Source: Desulfobacteraceae bacterium (GTDB lineage: Bacteria > Desulfobacterota > DSM-4660 > Desulfatiglandales > Desulfatiglandaceae). From it: a stretch of DNA of 6,799 nucleotides. Numbering within the stretch: position 1 is the stretch's first letter; the number at the start of each line of letters is the position of its first letter. A model generated the notes under the pieces. It was not told the DNA's origin. It made no database searches and was given only the letters and a program-made list of their open reading frames with translations. Of this stretch, positions 1 to 4,779 are shown in pieces. The DNA lies in NCBI GenBank assembly GCA_020349865.1, contig CP070700.1, positions 2,655,593 through 2,662,391 on the forward strand, written 5' to 3'. The position numbers and the translations under genes were made by a program.

Positions 1-48
1 ACCAAGGCACCTGCTAAGATCAATATCAAGCTTGATGAATTCACTCAT
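1..48 (-). CDS. Partial N-terminus of a probable 4Fe-4S ferredoxin-like protein, continuing past the left edge
   Basis: An ATG at 48-46 opens a frame that stays open to base 1 and gives 16 residues, MSEFIKLDIDLSRCLG. A strong Shine-Dalgarno GAGGAG (55-60) lies 6 nt upstream. The start is 22 nt after the stop of the CoA-ester lyase, so it is almost certainly the fourth gene of that operon. A short beta-strand-like lead ending in 'I-D-x-x-R-C-x-G' is typical of the start of bacterial-type ferredoxins and iron-sulfur subunits, where the next residues complete CxxCxxCxxxCP. Only the first Cys (residue 14) is visible, so the cluster is inferred from the lead sequence. If correct, the product would carry electrons for an oxidoreductase encoded further left. 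Translation at this start is well supported; the family assignment is moderate. Confidence 0.6.
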   Translation of the reverse strand, partial: MSEFIKLDIDLSRCLG

Positions 49-70
49 AATAAGCTCCTCAATAACGCAA

Positions 71-958
71 TCACCCTTTCTTGCCAATTGCAGTGGCTAA
101 TGCTAAAATGTCCTTAGATCTTTTTACCACAGGGTAATCAATAAACTTACCTTCCAGCTGGATCGCTGCCATACCGGCAGCCTCTGCCTCCTCAAAGGCC
201 TGAACGATCTTTATGGCTTTAGCTATTTCTTCCGCGGTAGGGGAAAATATACGATTACAAGGCTCGACCTGATTGGGATGAATGACCAGTTTCCCCTGGA
301 ACCCCAGTTCTTTTGCGCGCCTGGCATCATTGATCAATGCCTCTGTGTTTTTAAGGTCAATCATAAAAGGGGTATCCACCGGAGGGGCAATTCCCGCGGC
401 CCTGCAAGCAATAGAAATCTTAGAACGGGCATAGAAAAGCTCGTTTCCCTCGATGGTCATTTCTATACCCATATCAAGGGTGTAATCTGCCGCACCAAAC
501 GCTACGGTATAAATTCTCTTAGGTTTTGTCTTCGTTGATACAATATCATAAATCTGTTGTATAGCAGCTGCTGACTCAATCAAGGGGAAGACCTGGATAG
601 AACCCTCAGGAAGTGCTCTTATTTTTTCGACCTCAAGCAAAAGGCTGTTAATTTCACGAATATCATCAGCCTTTTCAACCTTAGGAAACACAATTCCGTT
701 AACACCTTCTACAATGGCTTCTTCCAAATCACCTTTAATAAAAGGGGAGCCTAAGCCGTTGATTCTCACAAGTATCATCCTGTCTGCAAACTGGGCCACC
801 TTTTCTCTGACCTTGGATCGACTACTCTCCTTTTCCGAAAGGGGGACCGCATCTTCAAGGTCCATAATAACAACGTCAGCCCCTGTATTGAAGGCCTTTT
901 CTATCCGGTCAGGCCTGTTCCCCGGAACAAAGAGGGCTGTTCTTATGAGTATTGTCAT
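71..958 (-). CDS. CitE/HpcH-family CoA-ester lyase (malyl-, citramalyl- or citryl-CoA lyase-like)
   Basis: The predicted product is a 295-residue cytoplasmic TIM-barrel lyase of the HpcH/HpaI aldolase-CitE superfamily, which reversibly cleaves 3-hydroxyacyl-CoA (or acyl-carrier) thioesters to acetyl- or propionyl-thioester plus an oxo-acid. Visible family hallmarks are the N-terminal RTALFVPGNRPDRIEKA (about residues 6-22), MDLEDAVP (32-39), the substrate-contacting Arg of LVRIN (R65), FPKVE (91-95), the metal-ligand Glu of PLIESA (E128), the metal-ligand Asp of FGAADYTLDMG (D158) and the IHPNQV signature (226-231). The length is normal for CitE-like lyases. I chose the start at 958 because AAGGA lies 5 nt upstream, directly after the preceding stop, and because family homology begins there. 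The ATG at 1003 would add 15 unrelated residues and overlap the alpha subunit gene. Its position after a two-subunit CoA ligase implies that the ligase makes its substrate. Malyl-CoA, citramalyl-CoA, methylmalyl-CoA or citryl-CoA are all possible; the sequence alone does not decide. Confidence 0.9.
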   Translation of the reverse strand: MTILIRTALFVPGNRPDRIEKAFNTGADVVIMDLEDAVPLSEKESSRSKVREKVAQFADRMILVRINGLGSPFIKGDLEEAIVEGVNGIVFPKVEKADDIREINSLLLEVEKIRALPEGSIQVFPLIESAAAIQQIYDIVSTKTKPKRIYTVAFGAADYTLDMGIEMTIEGNELFYARSKISIACRAAGIAPPVDTPFMIDLKNTEALINDARRAKELGFQGKLVIHPNQVEPCNRIFSPTAEEIAKAIKIVQAFEEAEAAGMAAIQLEGKFIDYPVVKRSKDILALATAIGKKG

Positions 959-968
959 GGCTTTCCTT

Positions 969-1862
969 TCAAAGTAACGTTTTAAGGATAGAGACAATAT
1001 CATCCAATCTCTCTGCTATATGAATTCCCGCCTTTTGAAATTGCTCAATCTTCCCGGCTGTGCTCCCTTTTTTCCCTTCTACAATGGTGGCAGCGTGTCC
1101 AAATCTGACTCCCGGCATCTGATCTACAAAACGACCTGCAATAAAAGCCACAATAGGGGTTTTAATATCTTCAGCTCGTACCATTTCGGAAAGCCTCTCC
1201 TCAATAACACCTCCCGGCTCGCAAAAGAGAACGATGGCCTTTGTGCCTGGATCTTTTTCGAAAAGTGGAACAAGGTCAAGGAAATTAGAGCCTACAACAG
1301 GATCTCCTCCAATACTAACACACGTACTTTGCCCTATCCCGTGAGTGGTTAAAAGATTGGCAATCTCTGTGGTCATACCACCACTTCGAGATGCAATAGC
1401 AACAGGGCCAGGCATATAGGATCTTTTCACATTTGCTACCGGGCCGCCGGCCATCCCGATCTTAACAGTGTGGGGGTTAATCATGCCAAGGGTGTTAGGC
1501 CCGATAATTACGGCACCATCTGCCTTAGCCACTTCCAGAATTTCAATGGTATCTTTGCGAGGTACTCTTTCTGCTACAAGAACCAATACCTTGATTCCAT
1601 TAGATAATGCCTCTAATGCTGCACCTCTGGTCATTGCCGGTGGGACAGAGATGACACTGGCCTCTGCATCATGTTCCTTTATGGCCTGATAGACGGAATC
1701 AAATACTGGTACTCCATGAACAATTTGCCCTCCCTTGCCTGGAGTAACCCCGGCAACTACCTTCGACCCATAATCAATCATATCCTTAGTAAAGGTGACT
1801 GCCTCTCTGCCTGTAATGCCCTGAACAATAATTCTTGTATTTTCGTCAGCCAGTATTGCCAT
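969..1862 (-). CDS. Acid-CoA ligase alpha subunit (SucD / ATP-citrate-lyase-like, CoA-binding and phosphohistidine subunit)
   Basis: This 297-residue protein has the organisation of succinyl-CoA synthetase alpha: a CoA-binding Rossmann domain followed by a ligase domain with the phosphohistidine. Visible motifs are VQGITGREA (13-21), GVTPGKGG (38-45), GPNTLGMINP (121-130), SRSGGM (158-163), IGGDPVVGS (184-192), Glu215 in CEPGG, and the presumed phosphorylated His256 in VRFGHA. The subunit would transfer phosphate from the beta-subunit nucleotide site to a carboxylate and release the CoA thioester. The SRSGGM and VRFGHA versions resemble ATP-citrate lyase and citryl-CoA synthetase more than SucD, which has SRSGT(L)TYE and (K)RMGHAGA. 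The start at 1862 lies 12 nt after the beta-subunit stop. Its Shine-Dalgarno is weak (GAGAGA), consistent with translational coupling. Family membership is secure. Succinate, malate, citrate or another hydroxy-acid could be the substrate; the downstream lyase argues for a hydroxy di- or tricarboxylate. Confidence 0.9.
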   Translation of the reverse strand: MAILADENTRIIVQGITGREAVTFTKDMIDYGSKVVAGVTPGKGGQIVHGVPVFDSVYQAIKEHDAEASVISVPPAMTRGAALEALSNGIKVLVLVAERVPRKDTIEILEVAKADGAVIIGPNTLGMINPHTVKIGMAGGPVANVKRSYMPGPVAIASRSGGMTTEIANLLTTHGIGQSTCVSIGGDPVVGSNFLDLVPLFEKDPGTKAIVLFCEPGGVIEERLSEMVRAEDIKTPIVAFIAGRFVDQMPGVRFGHAATIVEGKKGSTAGKIEQFQKAGIHIAERLDDIVSILKTLL

Positions 1863-1874
1863 TGTAGTCTCTCT

Positions 1875-3062
1875 TTAATCTTTTATTAACTTCGTAACTC
1901 CCAATTTTGCGGCCTCATCAATGGAGACTGTCCTGTCGCAGTAATCCACACCATACTTAGAGAGAATCTTATAGCCTTCTTCTTCCCACGCCCCTGGAAT
2001 CCTGAATACAGCCAATGTCTCTGAAGGATTTCTTCCAGACTCTAATATACCCTTTATTACGCCCCTTGCCATAAGATCGACCCGGGTATTACTCACAACA
2101 TTCATGATCACAGCAATTTTTTCCACGCCTGGTTTTGAGAGTATGTGTTTGCTAAGCTCTTTTGTTTTTAACACCGAGGGATTACCCCCGATCTCGCAAT
2201 AGTTTGCAGGACGACCTCCGTGTCTCTGGACAGCGTCAAATGCGGTCAGGGAAGCCCCTCCGCCTCCGATGATTAACCCTAAGTTTCCGTCAAACTCAAT
2301 AAGCCTTCCAGCCACTCCTTTCTGATCTAAGCTGTCGATCTCAGCCGCCTTTTTTTCGAAATCGCTTGTGATGTGAGCACCCTCGATTCGATCTGGATCT
2401 TTCATTTTCTCTGCAATACCCGGATTCCTGTAAAGAGCATCATCGTCGATTTCCAAATGACAGTCTAAGGCCACTCTTTTGCCTTCTTTAGTTTGGGCTA
2501 AGGGATTGATTTCAGCTATGGTGGCGTCATTCTCTAAAAAAATGTTCGCTAAGAGGGAGAAGATGTTGGATAATCCTAACAATGTTTTTCCGCTAATACC
2601 GGTAAGAGCGATCATCTCCCGCGCCATATATTCTGGAAGCCCTGTCCTAACTGTAAAATGCCTTTTCTGCACCTTTTCTGGCTTTTGTCGGGCTAACACC
2701 TCAATATCAACCCCACCTTCGGTGGAAAAGATTGCAATGGGTTCCTTAGCCACCGTGTCATAGGTTATTCCCAAGTAAAATTCTTGAGCAATATTGAGTT
2801 TTTCTTCTACCAGAACCTTATTCACATAATAACCTCGAACAGTACTAAAAAGCATTTGCTTGAGCTTAGATTTAGCCTCCTTTTGATCTTGGGCTTCCAC
2901 GACACCTCCCGCCTTTTGACGCCCTCCTATAGGAACTTGAGCCTTAATAACGGCTGGAATAGAGAAGGATTTACGATCATGGCCTGAAATTACAATGCCA
3001 ACAGGTGTGGGGATACCATTTGCTGCCAAGATGTCTTTTGACTCATATTCTAATAATCGCAT
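1875..3062 (-). CDS. Acid-CoA ligase beta subunit, ATP-grasp (SucC / ATP-citrate-lyase-like)
   Basis: This 395-residue protein has an N-terminal ATP-grasp domain and a C-terminal CoA-ligase flavodoxin-like domain, as in SucC. Nucleotide and metal motifs visible are LLEYESKDILAANGIP (3-18), VIKAQVPIGGRQKAGGV (38-54), VEEKLNIAQEFYLG (85-98), STEGGVDIE (113-121), EINPL (184-188) and ALD with Asp200. It should bind ATP or GTP with Mg and phosphorylate the alpha-subunit His. The C-terminal half is divergent: GGGGAS (266-271), ANYCEIGGNPS (286-296), MNVVSNTRVD (320-329) and FRIPGAWEEEG (353-363) replace the SucC segments NGAGLAMGT, ANFLDVGGGA, NIFGGIxRCD and VRLEGNNxxxG. The first two look like ATP-citrate lyase. 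The start at 3062 is supported by AAGGAG 5 nt upstream and by the promoter geometry: the possible TTG start at 3098 lies inside the -10 box and could not be on this transcript. The family is certain; the substrate is not. Confidence 0.9.
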   Translation of the reverse strand: MRLLEYESKDILAANGIPTPVGIVISGHDRKSFSIPAVIKAQVPIGGRQKAGGVVEAQDQKEAKSKLKQMLFSTVRGYYVNKVLVEEKLNIAQEFYLGITYDTVAKEPIAIFSTEGGVDIEVLARQKPEKVQKRHFTVRTGLPEYMAREMIALTGISGKTLLGLSNIFSLLANIFLENDATIAEINPLAQTKEGKRVALDCHLEIDDDALYRNPGIAEKMKDPDRIEGAHITSDFEKKAAEIDSLDQKGVAGRLIEFDGNLGLIIGGGGASLTAFDAVQRHGGRPANYCEIGGNPSVLKTKELSKHILSKPGVEKIAVIMNVVSNTRVDLMARGVIKGILESGRNPSETLAVFRIPGAWEEEGYKILSKYGVDYCDRTVSIDEAAKLGVTKLIKD

Positions 3063-3073
3063 TTTTGCTCCTT
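3063..3073 (-). promoter_or_regulatory. Ribosome binding site that decides the ligase beta start
   Basis: On the minus strand AAGGAG lies 5 nt upstream of the ATG at 3062-3060. It is the only good Shine-Dalgarno upstream of the homologous N-terminus (RLLEYESKD). It favours this start over a TTG 36 nt further upstream, which has no comparable site. Confidence 0.8.
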
Positions 3074-3098
3074 TTGTCGATACGAACTTTGTCGACAA
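3073..3098. promoter_or_regulatory. Candidate operator: palindrome TTGTCGACAA plus a repeated half-site
   Basis: A perfect 10-bp palindrome, TTGTCGACAA (3089-3098), overlaps the -10 box and the expected start point of the operon promoter. The octamer TTTGTCGA occurs at 3073-3080 and again at 3088-3095, a 15-bp centre-to-centre repeat. A symmetric site here is well placed for a repressor that blocks RNA polymerase. Its shape fits the general GT(M)-(K)AC pattern described for GntR regulators of the FadR branch, but the regulator class is a guess and no regulator gene is in the window. Confidence 0.45.
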
Positions 3099-3123
3099 TA
3101 TTTTCCAGAATTCAATTTGTCAA
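3095..3123 (-). promoter_or_regulatory. Near-consensus sigma-70 promoter of the CoA ligase-lyase operon
   Basis: Reading the minus strand, the -35 hexamer is a perfect TTGACA (3123-3118), the spacer is exactly 17 bp, and the -10 hexamer is TATTGT (3100-3095), matching four of six consensus positions. Transcription would start near 3088 and leave a leader of about 25 nt that contains the AAGGAG of the ligase beta gene. The promoter sits in the 139-bp gap after the substrate-binding protein gene. The ligase, lyase and ferredoxin-like genes can therefore be transcribed independently of it. The geometry is directly visible; activity is inferred. Confidence 0.75.
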
Positions 3124-3184
3124 GGAAATAAAGGTAAAATCCGTACATCCTTTGCCAGTAGTTTTTGGGATGATTAGGAAAGCA

Positions 3185-3203
3185 GAAGCCTTATACAGGC
3201 TTC
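3185..3203 (-). terminator. Intercistronic hairpin at the stop codon of the binding-protein gene (possible weak terminator)
   Basis: GAAGCCT (3185-3191) and AGGCTTC (3197-3203) form a perfect 7-bp stem with a 5-nt loop, and the stem begins within the TGA stop of the substrate-binding protein gene. The downstream sequence on the minus strand (TGCTTTCCTAATC) has only a short U-rich patch, so this is not a canonical strong intrinsic terminator. It could attenuate read-through into the ligase operon or protect the 3' end of the binding-protein mRNA. Confidence 0.4.
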
Positions 3204-4386
3204 ATTTCGGGGCTGGATATATATATCTTGCCGTAGCAACTTCTTTAGGCCAAACGATCTCACGTTTCCCATTGATCCACTGGACTAAATAGTTCGGAAG
3301 CCTGTTCTGCTGTGTTTTTTTGCCGTAAGAGACGAATTGTACAGGCCCAAACACGGTCATCAACTCGGTCTCAGCAAGGGCATCTCGAACACCTTTAGGT
3401 GTCAAGGGTTTAGCCCTTTTCAAGGCATCAGCAATCACATACATGGCCGCATAGGCCTGTGCGCCGTGGTATCCTGGGGGAGTATTATACTTTGCAGCAA
3501 ACTTGTCATAATATTCCTTAGCGCCGGGGTAGAGAACAGATGGAGTCCAAAGAGTGGCAGAATAGACATATTCTGCAGCTTCACCAGCATTCCTTTGAAA
3601 TTCAGGCAGCGTAAAACCTCCAGCGTTCCCAACATAGAGTTTTGGGATGAAATCGAGCATTTGGGCCTGTTGCATGAGCAATGATGCATCCATTGGACGG
3701 GAATTCATATAAACAAGATCCGGATCTTTTTCCTTTGCCTTCAGAAGAAACGGATATAATTCAGTGGCACCCGCCTCGTAGCCTTCGATCATGACCACCT
3801 CGATATTCAATTTTTCACAGAGCTCAACAAATTTTTTAACCCCAAATTCCCCCGATAGGGTATTCTCGTGGAGGATTGAGGCGGTTTTAACGTTGGCCAC
3901 CTTCGAAAGGAATGAAGCCAGCGCCCGTGGATGTTCGCTCACTGGTGAATTAATTCTGAATATGTACCCCCAGCCCTGCTCCGTGATCTTATCAGCTGAA
4001 GCAGTGTTTACCAGAAAGGGGACCTTGCGCTGTTGGGCAACGGTAGCGGCCGCCCAGGTCACTGAGCTGGACCAGCCCCCGCCAACGACAACGACCTTAT
4101 CCTGTAAAATCAATTTCTCAATGGCTGAGCGGCCCACAACGGGTCTTCCTTCAGTATCTTCAATGATCAGGTCTATTCTATTTCCATTTACACCACCAGC
4201 CGCATTAATCTCATCCACAGCCATTAGAAATGACTTCTGTTCAATTTTGCCAAACTTGGCTAACTTGCCAATCAATGGGAGAATCACACCCACCTTAATG
4301 TTTTCGGCATAGGCAGGGGCCACCACAGTTGCCCCCAGAAAAACCAAGCACGAAAATATACACAGCAGCTTGAGTGCTTTTTTCAT
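3202..4386 (-). CDS. ABC-transporter periplasmic substrate-binding protein, branched-chain amino acid (LivJ/Peripla_BP_6) type
   Basis: This 394-residue protein starts with a classical Sec signal peptide: MKKALK, a hydrophobic core over about residues 7-23, and a likely signal peptidase I site after AYA (residue 27, before EN). The mature part is a two-lobed periplasmic binding protein of the Leu/Ile/Val type. Typical features are IKVGVILPLIGKLAKFG (30-46), NAAGGVNG (61-68), IIEDTEGRP (74-82), the ligand-loop serines in GGWSSSVT (103-110) and NTASADKIT (127-135). Relatives bind amino acids, but many bind carboxylates, aromatic acids or amides, so the ligand cannot be read off. The RBS AAGGGG lies 6 nt upstream. 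No permease or ATPase partner is adjacent, so it must share a membrane complex encoded elsewhere. Its position just before the ligase-lyase operon suggests it may capture that pathway's substrate or a precursor. The Cys residues near the N-terminus do not form a convincing lipobox. Confidence 0.92.
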   Translation of the reverse strand: MKKALKLLCIFSCLVFLGATVVAPAYAENIKVGVILPLIGKLAKFGKIEQKSFLMAVDEINAAGGVNGNRIDLIIEDTEGRPVVGRSAIEKLILQDKVVVVGGGWSSSVTWAAATVAQQRKVPFLVNTASADKITEQGWGYIFRINSPVSEHPRALASFLSKVANVKTASILHENTLSGEFGVKKFVELCEKLNIEVVMIEGYEAGATELYPFLLKAKEKDPDLVYMNSRPMDASLLMQQAQMLDFIPKLYVGNAGGFTLPEFQRNAGEAAEYVYSATLWTPSVLYPGAKEYYDKFAAKYNTPPGYHGAQAYAAMYVIADALKRAKPLTPKGVRDALAETELMTVFGPVQFVSYGKKTQQNRLPNYLVQWINGKREIVWPKEVATARYIYPAPK

Positions 4387-4485
4387 AAGAATCCCCTTTC
4401 CACAGATGCTATATTAGAATACCTTTGAATTCAGATAGTTAAAGGAGGTATTTCTGAGATCTCCCGGACAAAATTGACATTTCAT
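4387..4485 (-). promoter_or_regulatory. 99-bp intergenic region upstream of the binding-protein gene, weak promoter candidate
   Basis: This gap separates the efflux operon from the substrate-binding protein. The best minus-strand sigma-70 candidate is TTTAAC (4443-4438), 16 bp, TATTCT (4421-4416), a poor match to consensus at -35. The candidate lies inside an imperfect inverted repeat. No T-tailed hairpin is seen that would end the efflux transcript, so read-through into the binding-protein gene is possible. Confidence 0.25.
4416..4455. repeat. Imperfect inverted repeat between the efflux operon and the binding-protein gene
   Basis: AGAATACCTTT (4416-4426) pairs with AAAGGAGGTATTTCT (4441-4455) apart from extra bases (GGA, and one T) in the second arm. 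The loop of about 14 nt contains the palindrome TGAATTCA. There is no adjacent T-run, so a regulatory site or an mRNA structure is as likely as a terminator. Confidence 0.35.
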
Positions 4486-4779
4486 TCACATTTTTATTTT
4501 ATCTAATATCTCCCCTGCCCCGCTCAGGAGAAACAGCATGAATCCATATTCGGCGGCCCTTTCAACCAGATCTTCATATTGAATAGCCTGTACCTCATAT
4601 TTATGGCTCTTTTCGCGCTGCAGCAGCTCAAGGCCCTTCTCCGCCTCCTCCTTTTCAAGAAAGACAGGAATAAAAGACTCATTTTTCTCATCGTCATGCT
4701 GACCCAAAAACTGCTCGTTTCCGCCCGGATCCTGGATGACCACCCAGACCCACTGATCTTTTTCTATCAATGTGCTCAT
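4486..4779 (-). CDS. Small acidic conserved-type protein of unknown function, coupled to the RND permease gene
   Basis: The product is 97 residues long with no signal peptide or membrane segment, so it is probably cytoplasmic. It reads as a compact alpha/beta domain: a Trp-rich strand (QWVWVVIQDPGG, 9-20), a loop QHDDEKNE, a strand FIPVF (36-40), an acidic helix LEKEEAEKGLELLQ, a strand YEVQAI, then YEDLVERAAEYGFMLFLL and a GAGEIL turn. The 'FIPVF - helix - DL - GF' layout faintly recalls SseB-like domains, but I do not recognise a characterised family. The ATG directly abuts the permease stop and uses an AGGAGG inside the permease's last codons, which indicates strict co-expression. A role in assembly or control of the efflux pump is only inferred from that coupling. 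Confidence 0.8.
   Translation of the reverse strand: MSTLIEKDQWVWVVIQDPGGNEQFLGQHDDEKNESFIPVFLEKEEAEKGLELLQREKSHKYEVQAIQYEDLVERAAEYGFMLFLLSGAGEILDKIKM

Noticed and set aside
1..1003. Longer lyase start at 1003
   Set aside because: It adds 15 residues without family similarity, overlaps the alpha-subunit gene by 35 nt, and the ATG at 958 has a properly spaced AAGGA.
71..3062. Naming the three genes mtkA, mtkB and mcl (serine-cycle malate thiokinase and malyl-CoA lyase)
   Set aside because: The order fits, but the ligase motifs differ from MtkAB and SucCD, and no other serine-cycle gene is visible, so a firm name would overstate the evidence.
3063..3098. TTG start for the ligase beta subunit at 3098
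   Set aside because: The codon lies inside the -10 box of the promoter, upstream of the expected transcription start, and family similarity begins at the ATG at 3062.
3791..4312. 173-residue plus-strand open frame
   Set aside because: It lies wholly antisense to the well-supported binding-protein gene and has no convincing domain or RBS.
4340..4386. Lipoprotein signal in the binding protein (Cys at residues 9 and 13)
   Set aside because: These cysteines lie inside the hydrophobic core without an L-x-G/A-C lipobox, while AYA|EN at residue 27 is a good signal peptidase I site.
4455..4462. GAGATCTC palindrome as a terminator or operator
   Set aside because: Eight bases with no loop, no T-run and no repeated partner; expected by chance.
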